Origin: Candidatus Peribacteria bacterium
GTDB lineage: Bacteria > Patescibacteriota > Gracilibacteria > Peribacterales > Peribacteraceae
Direction of reading: 5' to 3'
Assembly (NCBI GenBank): GCA_903854455.1
Contig: CAINWJ010000023.1
Span: forward strand, 1 to 13,495
DNA length: 13,495 nt
A program made the translations under genes and the position numbers. A model generated the notes under the pieces. It saw only the letters and a list, made by a program, of their open reading frames with translations, was not told where the DNA came from and made no database searches. Below, piece by piece: positions 6,192 to 13,495 of the stretch; within the stretch, counting starts at the first letter, position 1; each line of letters opens with the position of its first letter.

Positions 6192-9100
6192 TCATCTAGC
6201 TTTTCTTCCGATGAATCTCCGACGCATCAGCCCATATCCTGCCGCCGCTCCGGAAGCGAGGAAGACAACCATCCCCGGTCCCGTCGGTGTTCTGGCTGGA
6301 GTTGGGATGGTGCTCGGCGGCTTGGCGTAACTGCCGGGAACAACTGCTGGAGGCGTGATGTTCGCGACGATCGGGCGGGAGGGCGGAGCTGCAGTGGCGC
6401 GATTCTCGATCATGCAGACATCCGAGCATCCGTCATTGCTGATGTTATTGCCGTCGTCACACTCTTCATTGGGGTCGAGAAGGGCATCACCGCACCTGGG
6501 AAGAACACAGTTGTAGCGACAGGTATCGCCGCCATTGCGCTTGCCGTCGTCACACTGCTCGTACAGCGGATCGATGATGCCGTCGCCGCAGGTATCGAGC
6601 CTCACGAAGTGGCATGAGCCATCGCAATCCTGCCCCGGCTGACCGTTGAGATTTCTGCCAAGATCACACTGTTCATTGAATGCCGATGCGAGAATGCCGT
6701 CGCCGCACACATGAGGACTGAAGCGCTGGCAACGTGTAGTGCACGTGGCACCCGGTCGTCCGTTCTTCATCCCCTGGTCACACTCCTCACCCGCATCAAC
6801 AGCACCATTGCCGCAGACTGGCGAGACAGGCTCCAGCTGGCATGTGGACGTACAACCACTCCCCAGCTGACCGTTGAGCTGCCCCAGATCACACTGCTCC
6901 TGCGGCTGTTTCCTGCCATCTCCGCAGTAGTCGTAATTGACCGTAATCACCGGCGGTACGGGAGTGACGGGGACGAACGGTGTGACCGGATACACGGGAT
7001 AGATGGGAGTGGTCGGAATGGAATATGTGACCGTAATGGAAGAGGAAGAAGATGAGCTGGCAGGTAAGGACGAACTCTGAATACTGAGCGATGATGACCG
7101 TGAAGAGCTGAGAGAACTGATGCTCATCGCAGATGATTTGGATGAACTGAGTGAACTCTGGCTGCTGAGCGAGGACGATGACCGGGAAGAGCTGAGGGAA
7201 CTGATACTGATCGCAGATGATTTGGATGAACTGAGAGAACTCTGGATACTGAGTGACGATGATCGTGATGAACTGAGAGAACTCTGGATACTGAGTGATG
7301 AGGATTGGCGAGAGCTAAACGAACTCTGGATACTGAGTGATGAAGATACGGATGAACTGAGGGAACTCTGAATGCTGATGGATGACGATGCAGAAGAACT
7401 GAGAGAACTCTGGATATTTATTGAAGACGATGAACTGGATGCGCTCACGGAACTCTCGACAGAAATGGAGGAATCAGCCGATGAGCTTTCGACACTGATG
7501 GATGAAGATACTGATGACGAAATGGTGAGAGATGCACTGGAAGAAGAATTGCCCGGACAGCAGCACACTGCCGATGTAGTCTCCGATGTCAGATCGGCAC
7601 CAATGAGGAAGCCTAAGAGCCGCGCGAAGAAACTGCCCCAGAAACCCCGCTGCGTTACGACTTGCGTCACAGGACTCTTCACAACCTGCCCCTCGCTGCA
7701 GATGCCGGTGGACGACAACAAACAGTCAGCTTCACACGTAACGGGCGACGAGCTGGACGAGCTCACAGACTCACTGGAACTGATACTGGAAGCACCACCG
7801 CTGGAGTTGGCTCCCACGCCATCGCCTCCTCCGCCACCGGTACTGGTTCCGCCGCCACCTCCTCCACCTCTACCACCCACGCCACCAGCTCCGCCAAAAG
7901 GACCACCGCCACCGGGCGGGAAACCCCCCGCGCAAGTGGGAGGTGGCTCTTTAATTTCACCACCACCTCCGCCGGCACCCCCACAATCAGATGTGCAATA
8001 GCCATGCCCAATCTGCATAGGCTTCCAGCAACAATACTCATTAAGTTCAAAATCCGGTCTCAAGTATTTCCAATAGCCACTGCCTGGTGGATGTTCATAC
8101 CAGTTCGCGTCGCAATCCGTCGCATAGTAACAAGGGCCACCTGTAGCCACAGTTGTATTGTCAGGAATGCATGTATACATCTTAACACCTTCCTTATCCT
8201 TGGGCGGACCCATGCAAATCGTGTTTGGAGGACAGCCCCAATTTGGTTGATATCCGGTGTCACGCGTTGCATTAACAGGCTTTCCTGTGCCGTATTCTCT
8301 CTCACATGCATCTTTAATTCCTATTTCTGAAGCCAATAAAAAATTAGCTGTGACTTTGGTCTTTGTGTACGCAACGGCTTGATCAGACAAAGAAATATAC
8401 TCAAGCGGAGGCTCCTGCTGGTCTCCGGTGTAACAACAGGTGATTTTGCATTCCTGTCTGCAATTACATTTACTCGTTCCATCTGGATTGACCTCATCAC
8501 AATTCAAGGCATCTCCGTCATCGCACTCTTCTCCTTTGTCAGTAACGCCATCACCGCACCACGGTACCTTGCAGTCCGTCCTGCAGCTTGCCCCTGCCAC
8601 ATCCTCATTACACCACTTCTCCCCTGTCGGATTGCCATCTGCATCCAATTTGTCCGGTCCGGTGCAATTGGTAGCACCATCATCACATTCCTCACCTTCA
8701 TCAACAGTTCCATTACCACAGAGAGAAACCGAGATCTGAGAAGAAACGGAGGAAACCTCAGATGAAACTGATGAAGCCGACGAAGTCTGGCATGTCGTTG
8801 CGCCTGCCAGGGTCACTACAAGACTGTGAATATCGCCGCAACCGTACCCCAGATCACCCTCGGTATTGGACGATACAAACGCAGGTTTCCCCGTCCAGGA
8901 AGGAGTCGGCATCACCTTCCCCAGATAGGAAGTGAAATTCCCGTTCGCATTAGTAACGACCACCTGACCATCAGAAAGATAGGTGACAGTCATCCCGCCG
9001 TCGATTCCATCGACTGGATTGCCTCCGAAGAGACAGGAGTCGCCATCAACAAGCTTCGCTGTCTGGAAATAGGTATTCGGATCATCGAATCCCTGAAACC

Positions 9101-9590
9101 CGCACATCGGCAGAGCGGAAGGGCACTCATTGCACGAGGAAATCTGCATGAACATGTAGTCATCCCCTCCAACATTGCAGCTCGATCCATCCGGACCGCA
9201 GCAATCTTCGTACGACATATTCTCGCCCTTGCAGCTCAGGCTTCCAGCCGTAGCGGGAGTCGGACAGCACACACCGGTCGAACCGCTTGCGATCGATGAT
9301 GAGGAATCGGATGAATAGCATGCCGAGGAACGGGCAGATTCACAGGCAAAAGAGTCCATGCCGCCTGGAGCATTGCAATCTGGCGGATTGGTTTGGGGAA
9401 CCTCCGTACACGCATCGGAACACGTGGCAAACGACCAGTACTGTCCGTTCATGGGACAGGTGTCCGGTACAGTCGACCCTCTGAACGAAAACATTCCGAC
9501 TCTCCATTGGATCAGAAGAATGCCAAGCACGATCCCAAACACCACCCCCATCAAGATCCTCAAGCCCTTATTACTGAAACCAATGCTCAT
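6192..9590 (-). CDS. Protein B: Cys/Ser/Gly-rich surface protein with DUF4215-type repeats and a TGPG C-terminal tail
   Basis: 1132 residues from the ATG at 9590. Domains: short basic N-terminus; membrane anchor at about 10-28; Cys-rich region about 44-275; two DUF4215/myxococcal-type Cys repeats at about 291-385 (CGNGTVDEGEECDDG, CGDGVTDKGEECDDG); a Cys/Trp-rich domain about 386-540 shared with protein A; a Gly/Pro stretch about 536-600; a CCC-bounded hydrophobic segment (FFARLLGFLIG, about 647-664); a nearly pure Ser stalk about 680-856 built of 14-residue units; a Pro-rich hinge about 860-888; five DUF4215-type repeats about 889-1058; and a tail with TGPG at 1103-1106, 16 hydrophobic residues and RRR. 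It is likely exposed on the surface, disulfide-rich and perhaps adhesive. A GTG at 9659 would extend it by 23 residues; I prefer the ATG because it puts a short N-terminus before the anchor, as in protein A. No enzyme motif is visible. Confidence 0.94.
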   Translation of the reverse strand: MSIGFSNKGLRILMGVVFGIVLGILLIQWRVGMFSFRGSTVPDTCPMNGQYWSFATCSDACTEVPQTNPPDCNAPGGMDSFACESARSSACYSSDSSSSIASGSTGVCCPTPATAGSLSCKGENMSYEDCCGPDGSSCNVGGDDYMFMQISSCNECPSALPMCGFQGFDDPNTYFQTAKLVDGDSCLFGGNPVDGIDGGMTVTYLSDGQVVVTNANGNFTSYLGKVMPTPSWTGKPAFVSSNTEGDLGYGCGDIHSLVVTLAGATTCQTSSASSVSSEVSSVSSQISVSLCGNGTVDEGEECDDGATNCTGPDKLDADGNPTGEKWCNEDVAGASCRTDCKVPWCGDGVTDKGEECDDGDALNCDEVNPDGTSKCNCRQECKITCCYTGDQQEPPLEYISLSDQAVAYTKTKVTANFLLASEIGIKDACEREYGTGKPVNATRDTGYQPNWGCPPNTICMGPPKDKEGVKMYTCIPDNTTVATGGPCYYATDCDANWYEHPPGSGYWKYLRPDFELNEYCCWKPMQIGHGYCTSDCGGAGGGGGEIKEPPPTCAGGFPPGGGGPFGGAGGVGGRGGGGGGGTSTGGGGGDGVGANSSGGASSISSSESVSSSSSSPVTCEADCLLSSTGICSEGQVVKSPVTQVVTQRGFWGSFFARLLGFLIGADLTSETTSAVCCCPGNSSSSASLTISSSVSSSISVESSSADSSISVESSVSASSSSSSINIQSSLSSSASSSISIQSSLSSSVSSSLSIQSSFSSRQSSSLSIQSSLSSSRSSSLSIQSSLSSSKSSAISISSLSSSRSSSSLSSQSSLSSSKSSAMSISSLSSSRSSSLSIQSSSLPASSSSSSSITVTYSIPTTPIYPVYPVTPFVPVTPVPPVITVNYDYCGDGRKQPQEQCDLGQLNGQLGSGCTSTCQLEPVSPVCGNGAVDAGEECDQGMKNGRPGATCTTRCQRFSPHVCGDGILASAFNEQCDLGRNLNGQPGQDCDGSCHFVRLDTCGDGIIDPLYEQCDDGKRNGGDTCRYNCVLPRCGDALLDPNEECDDGNNISNDGCSDVCMIENRATAAPPSRPIVANITPPAVVPGSYAKPPSTIPTPARTPTGPGMVVFLASGAAAGYGLMRRRFIGRKAR
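6195..6284 (-). other. Candidate TGPG C-terminal sorting/anchor signal of protein B
   Basis: Encodes residues 1103-1132: TGPG, a 16-residue hydrophobic stretch ending in GLM, then RRR and a basic tail. The tripartite layout matches the logic of LPxTG or other CTERM signals, but no LPxTG is present. The preceding sequence is Pro/Ala/Thr-rich. The same signal ends protein A. Function is inferred from layout only. Confidence 0.6.
7072..7446. repeat. Nine-copy 42-bp minisatellite encoding the Ser stalk of protein B
   Basis: Plus-strand copies begin with GAACTCTG or GAACTGAT at 7072, 7114, 7153, 7198, 7237, 7279, 7321, 7363 and 7405. Spacings are 42, 39, 45, 39, 42, 42, 42 and 42 bp, so every length change is a whole codon. 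The protein unit is SLSIQSSLSSSRSS. The first four copies form two higher-order pairs of 81 and 84 bp. Confidence 0.92.
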
Positions 9591-9669
9591 CGGCAGGAAG
9601 TGTAAGGAAAGTTTAGGTTCATTGAAAGAGCAGAAGAATTGTGCTCCATGATTTTCCACTTTCCACTTT

Positions 9670-12600
9670 CTACATCCTCCTCCTACGCATCAATCCGACT
9701 CCTGCCGCAGCACCCGTCGCCAGGAAGATGATGAGTCCCGGACCAGTCGATGCCCGTGCGGGAGAAGGAATACGTACCGATGCCGGAGTTGTCCCTGTTA
9801 CGTCTGCTGCAACGGGAAGAATAGGAGCTGCTGCGACACGATCATCGATCAAACAAATATCGGAACAACCGTCATTGTTCAGATTGTTCCCGTCGTCACA
9901 CTGCTCATTGGGATCCAGGATATGGTCACCACACCTGGGCAGCATGCAATTGCTGCGGCAGGGTGCGCCGGGGAAATCGCTATTGAGCTTGCCGGCATCA
10001 CACTGCTTGAACGCGGGATCGGGAATGCCGTTGCCGCACGTCGCCAATTTGACGAAGTGGCACTGACCGTCGCAGTCCTGGTCCGGCTGACCATTCAGCG
10101 CCTTCCCGAGATCACACTGCTCATTGAGTGCCGTTTGCACAATGCCATCACCGCAATAACCGGTTGACCGCTGGCAACGCGTTGTGCACGTTGAACCCGG
10201 GCGCCCGTTCTTCTGTCCCTGATCACACTCTTCACCGGTATTGAGAATGCCATTGCCACAGGATGTGGAAACAATTTCCAGCTGACACGTGACCGTACAA
10301 TTGCTCCCAGACTGTCCATTTCGTTCACCATCATCGCACGGTTCCTGTAGTTGCCGGATGCCATCGCCACAATAATCATAATTGACAGTGATGGACGCGG
10401 AAGAAGCGGCGGATGATGGAGAAGATGCTTTTGAACTCGCGGACTGCAAAGACATGCTCGCCCGGGAAGACGAACTCACGGAACGACTGGAGGATCGGAC
10501 AGAGCTGACAGCGATGCTGGAGAACGATCGGGCGGAAGCTGAACTGACAAAAATGCTCGAGGAAGAGCTGACGCTGCTCGATCGAGATGAACTCCTGACC
10601 GAAAGACTGGAGGAAGAGACTGCGATGGATGAACTACTGGCAACACTGCTCACTGAAGAAGTTGACGAAGACCTTTCAGATGAACTGGAAGAAGATTGCG
10701 CTGAAGAAACGGAAAGAGAAGAGACGGACGATTGTGAATGCTCTGAAGAAGCAGACGAAGAGATGCTGCTGCTGACTGAGCTCACACTAACACTCAACGA
10801 AGAGGAAGATGATGAGCAGCAACACACTGGCGTCGTCACGGGAGTATCAGGAGGAGGACTGGTGCCAATGAGGAAACTTAAGAGTCGGGCGAAGAAGTTG
10901 TAGAACCACCCATGCTCCTGCAGCAGCTGAACCTGAGAAGTAGCCGCTCCGCAAACTCCTGATTCGGAGATGGTACAGCCGGCATCACAGGACAACGATG
11001 AGGAACTGGAGGAAACAACGCTGATGGAACTGGAAGAGGACTCACAGCAACAACAGAGATCAGAACCGGCAGTGATGACCGAGCAGGCAGCGACACTGGA
11101 GCTGGTCTTCGATGATGATTGCCCGTTGCTGGAAACGGTGGCACCGCACGTGCCGCCGCAGACGTGCCATGTTCGCAGGCTATTGCCGATACCCGTTGGC
11201 AGAGGATTGTCGCAGGACCAGCACTGCCTGCTCCCGTTCTCCTCCTCCAGACACTGGTATCCGGATGGACAGGTTGAATCATCACAAGTAAATCCGGAAG
11301 AAACCAGACTGTCTTTTCTGCAGACATAGGGATCAATAGGATCGGCGACACACTTATCGATGCACAATCTCCACTGTGTGCCACCGGGATCCTGACCCGT
11401 CAGACTGTCAGCGGTTTCAGAGCAACTGACGCAGCGCTCGTTACTGCCATCCACTGCCTCAGCACAGACGGTCCCCGCAGCGCAATCACCGAACTTGCAC
11501 CGGGTGCACTGGTACGCGGGATCACTCAATGAAGCACTCCGCCGGCTACTGACACTGCTGACAGAAGGCACCCCGCACTGATGACGATCGGTGACAGGTG
11601 TGCAGGTCGCAGGGCAGGCGTTGATGGAACTCTGGGAAGAAGTGACGGAGATGCTAAGCGATGAACTGACAACGCTCAACGATGATGACAATGATGAAAC
11701 CCCGATGCTCGACTGCGCCGATGCCACTGAGGAGACTGATAACGATGCTGCGCTGGAAACGGAAGAAATAGACGATCGAGCGGATGAAGTGTTGCCAGGA
11801 CTGCTGGAAGTCTTACTACTGCTTCCTCCCCCGCCTCCCCCTCCACCACCGCCTCCGCCTCCGCCTCCTCCGCCACCCCCACCTCCGTTCGGCGGAACAC
11901 CACCGGCACACAATCCGTAATGATGATTGCCACCGATGCCGCCACAACCGACTGAGCACACACCGACTCCCCACGTGTTGTCCGTTTTGTAGAAGCAGCA
12001 ATCCGTATTGCCGCCATAGACCCACTTGCCACCCTGAAACTTCCAGTTGGTTCTGCAGTCGGACTTGTAGTTGCACCCCTGCTGTTGATCATCGATCAAT
12101 GCGTCGATCGGACGACATGTGTAGTCATTGACGGTTCCACAATCGCCGTCAGGATTGAGCGGATCGATGGCCGATATTCTGTTGAGACACACCGAGCCGT
12201 CCGCGCCGCTTGGCAGCGTGGCGTTCGGGCACTCGTACTGTCCTGGCTCCCTGATCTCACCGCCGACGGTCGTGCACTTATTGGCGGCACCTCCAGTATT
12301 CACCGGGATGACGCGCTTGCATCCGACTGGCTCGGCTAGCTGCGCCCGCACCGGAACCAGACGCGCGGCGATCGGCTTGGTGGATGTCGCATGACTGACG
12401 CCGATCACACTCGATGCACTGCTCGCGGATTCGTCCACCGGCGGTTCCTCGTCCCCTGTGGAACAGAAGGGCCACACGCAATCGACCGTACAGCGGCAAT
12501 CGCAGGAACCGTCCGCGCAGCCGTTCTGCGCGCCGTCATCGCAGAGCTCACTCCCCTCTTTCACGCCATTCCCGCAAACCGGTCCAGTAGATGCAGTAGA

Positions 12601-13359
12601 TGCAGAGGAAGATGAGACTGAGCACGCCGTCGGACATGCGGCACAACCGGCAGACGACGATGCAGCAGGCAAACAATGGTTAATGGTGGTCTGTCCCTGC
12701 GCAAGACACGAGAGATCGGGCAGGAGCGGCGAGCAACCGGAAGGACAGGAAGGAGCAGAAGCAGCCTGCCACGTCAGAGATGCGTCACACGTGAAGAGCG
12801 TGAAGCTGTTCTCGCAATCGACGGAGGACTGACTGGATGCGGAGGCAATGCCACGGCAGGTATTGGACGTCGTATCGCAGCATGCGACAGCTTGCCCTGG
12901 ACACTGCTGACACGCCGTCGCTGAACCGGCAGGCGGTGATCCGTCGGGACACTGATCAACGTATGCACTCGTCTTTTCACAGACGGAAGGATTGGCACCG
13001 TTGCAGCAGTATGAAACCGGAGCACAGTGCTCTGCCTCACACAGTCCTGATACTCCCCAGGATGTTGTGCAGGAACCGCCTTCATTGACCCAGCACAGGA
13101 GTTGATTTGTCGTTGAGTCGACGCAAGAGCAACACGTATCCAGAGCACCGCATTTTCCGTCCGCTCCCACACCCGCCTTCACCTGATTGGGTCCGTCACA
13201 AGCGCAGGGAGAAGGAATAGGAGTCGGTAACAGAGTAGACCGCTGCGATACCGGCCGAATCGTACGAACGATGAAGACAATCGCCATCACGACAACCACC
13301 CCCAGCACCATGTTCATCGCATGCTGCCGGATGAACTGATGGAGAGTCTGTAGTCGCAT
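9670..13359 (-). CDS. Protein A: Cys/Ser/Gly-rich surface protein with DUF4215-type repeats and a TGPG C-terminal tail
   Basis: 1229 residues from the ATG at 13359; an in-frame TTG at 13395 is less likely. Domains: membrane anchor at about 15-34 (VLGVVVVMAIVFIV); Cys-rich head about 53-250 with several CC pairs; one DUF4215-type repeat near 262-300; Cys/Trp-rich domain about 310-490 shared with protein B; 21 consecutive Gly at about 492-512; Ser linker about 513-575; a second Cys-rich region about 580-771 ending in CCCC, absent from protein B; hydrophobic FFARLLSFLIG segment about 817-833 before CCC; Ser stalk about 849-992; five DUF4215-type repeats about 997-1167; TGPG at 1205-1208, 16 hydrophobic residues and RRRR. 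It is a tandem paralogue of protein B and probably an extracellular, disulfide-stabilised stalk or adhesin. DUF4215-like repeats occur in secreted proteins of many bacteria with no defined activity. No Shine-Dalgarno or convincing promoter was seen upstream. Confidence 0.95.
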   Translation of the reverse strand: MRLQTLHQFIRQHAMNMVLGVVVVMAIVFIVRTIRPVSQRSTLLPTPIPSPCACDGPNQVKAGVGADGKCGALDTCCSCVDSTTNQLLCWVNEGGSCTTSWGVSGLCEAEHCAPVSYCCNGANPSVCEKTSAYVDQCPDGSPPAGSATACQQCPGQAVACCDTTSNTCRGIASASSQSSVDCENSFTLFTCDASLTWQAASAPSCPSGCSPLLPDLSCLAQGQTTINHCLPAASSSAGCAACPTACSVSSSSASTASTGPVCGNGVKEGSELCDDGAQNGCADGSCDCRCTVDCVWPFCSTGDEEPPVDESASSASSVIGVSHATSTKPIAARLVPVRAQLAEPVGCKRVIPVNTGGAANKCTTVGGEIREPGQYECPNATLPSGADGSVCLNRISAIDPLNPDGDCGTVNDYTCRPIDALIDDQQQGCNYKSDCRTNWKFQGGKWVYGGNTDCCFYKTDNTWGVGVCSVGCGGIGGNHHYGLCAGGVPPNGGGGGGGGGGGGGGGGGGGGGSSSKTSSSPGNTSSARSSISSVSSAASLSVSSVASAQSSIGVSSLSSSLSVVSSSLSISVTSSQSSINACPATCTPVTDRHQCGVPSVSSVSSRRSASLSDPAYQCTRCKFGDCAAGTVCAEAVDGSNERCVSCSETADSLTGQDPGGTQWRLCIDKCVADPIDPYVCRKDSLVSSGFTCDDSTCPSGYQCLEEENGSRQCWSCDNPLPTGIGNSLRTWHVCGGTCGATVSSNGQSSSKTSSSVAACSVITAGSDLCCCCESSSSSISVVSSSSSSLSCDAGCTISESGVCGAATSQVQLLQEHGWFYNFFARLLSFLIGTSPPPDTPVTTPVCCCSSSSSSLSVSVSSVSSSISSSASSEHSQSSVSSLSVSSAQSSSSSSERSSSTSSVSSVASSSSIAVSSSSLSVRSSSRSSSVSSSSSIFVSSASARSFSSIAVSSVRSSSRSVSSSSRASMSLQSASSKASSPSSAASSASITVNYDYCGDGIRQLQEPCDDGERNGQSGSNCTVTCQLEIVSTSCGNGILNTGEECDQGQKNGRPGSTCTTRCQRSTGYCGDGIVQTALNEQCDLGKALNGQPDQDCDGQCHFVKLATCGNGIPDPAFKQCDAGKLNSDFPGAPCRSNCMLPRCGDHILDPNEQCDDGNNLNNDGCSDICLIDDRVAAAPILPVAADVTGTTPASVRIPSPARASTGPGLIIFLATGAAAGVGLMRRRRM
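9673..9747 (-). other. Candidate TGPG C-terminal sorting/anchor signal of protein A
   Basis: Encodes residues 1205-1229: TGPG, 16 hydrophobic residues ending in GLM, then RRRRM. With protein B the consensus is PARxxTGPG, xxxFLAxGAAAG, xGLMRRR. Conservation is higher here than in the Pro/Ala linker just before it, which argues for a specific function. Confidence 0.6.
11824..11886. repeat. Poly-glycine tract (21 Gly codons) in protein A
   Basis: Twenty-one consecutive GGN codons on the minus strand, using all four Gly codons (GGA, GGG, GGC, GGT). The mixture means the homopolymer is kept at the protein level and is not a simple DNA trinucleotide expansion. It lies between the shared Cys/Trp domain (ending CAGGVPPN) and a Ser/Thr linker. 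Protein B has a longer but interrupted Gly/Pro stretch at the same place. Confidence 0.9.
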
Positions 13360-13495
13360 CGAAGTGAGTGTATCAAACGGGATACGTACCAACAATCACG
13401 ATCATGGAATATGAGGGAATTCCAAGATTCTTTGGATTATTTCGAAATTGCGGGGAGAAACGTAGCAAAGCCGTCGCCATGAAAAATTTCCGTCG

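Noticed and set aside
7120..8001. Two consecutive plus-strand frames (83 and 209 codons) reading as acidic Leu-rich repeats, then poly-Pro
   Set aside because: Exact antisense of the Ser stalk and Gly tract of protein B. Ser-repeat codons give Asp/Glu/Leu on the reverse, and Gly gives Pro.
10382..10903. 173-codon acidic plus-strand frame
   Set aside because: Antisense of the Ser stalk of protein A, the same artefact as in protein B.
11591..11920. Plus-strand frame with a long poly-Pro run
   Set aside because: Antisense of the poly-Gly tract and Ser linker of protein A.
13404..13495. Plus-strand frame starting ATG at 13404 and open to the right edge, about 30 codons
   Set aside because: Could be the start of a divergent gene, but there is no Shine-Dalgarno, promoter or recognisable motif, and the minus strand is open over the same bases down to a TGA at 13373-13375. 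Undecidable from this window.

Overview
The window is a GC-moderate bacterial segment in which every supported gene is read from the minus strand, so transcription runs right to left. It looks like a Patescibacteria/CPR genome, and Ca. Peribacteria or Peregrinibacteria is my best guess. The reasons are very large Ser-rich and Cys-rich envelope proteins, short heptameric repeats embedded in a gene, and few Shine-Dalgarno sequences. Two genes end in TGA, so the TGA-to-Gly code of Gracilibacteria does not apply. The lineage is an inference from style; no marker gene is present.

Layout in transcription order. (1) 13359-9670: a 1229-residue membrane-anchored Cys/Ser/Gly-rich surface protein (protein A). 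(2) 9590-6192: its 1132-residue tandem paralogue (protein B), 79 nt downstream. (3) 6121-6045: tRNA-Arg(UCU) with an encoded CCA end. (4) 5862-4186: a LolD/MacB-type ABC ATPase with an unusual C-terminal extension of about 320 residues. (5) 4189-3002: its MacB/FtsX-type permease, joined by an ATGA stop/start overlap and followed by a possible terminator. (6) 2849-1: a large Ig/macroglobulin-like secreted or anchored protein that is still open at the left edge of the window. Because no stop codon is inside the window, this last gene is easy to overlook, and most other reading frames there are shadows of it.

How the genes may work together. A and B share one architecture: N-terminal membrane anchor, Cys-rich head, DUF4215-type repeat(s), a shared C/W-rich domain, a Gly tract, a CCC-bounded hydrophobic segment with a common FFARLL core, a Ser-rich stalk, five DUF4215-type repeats, and a TGPG + hydrophobic + Arg tail. 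They look like paired cell-surface fibres or adhesins. The ABC pair could export or extract envelope molecules, but no HlyD/MacA partner is visible and a link to the surface proteins rests on proximity only.

The most interesting signals are the shared TGPG tail (a candidate sorting signal), the internal FFARLL segment, the ATPase extension, the nine-copy 42-bp Ser minisatellite, and three in-frame arrays of a 7-bp repeat in the leftmost gene. The only stretch over 300 bases without a protein gene is 5863-6191. It holds the tRNA and a likely promoter for the ABC operon.
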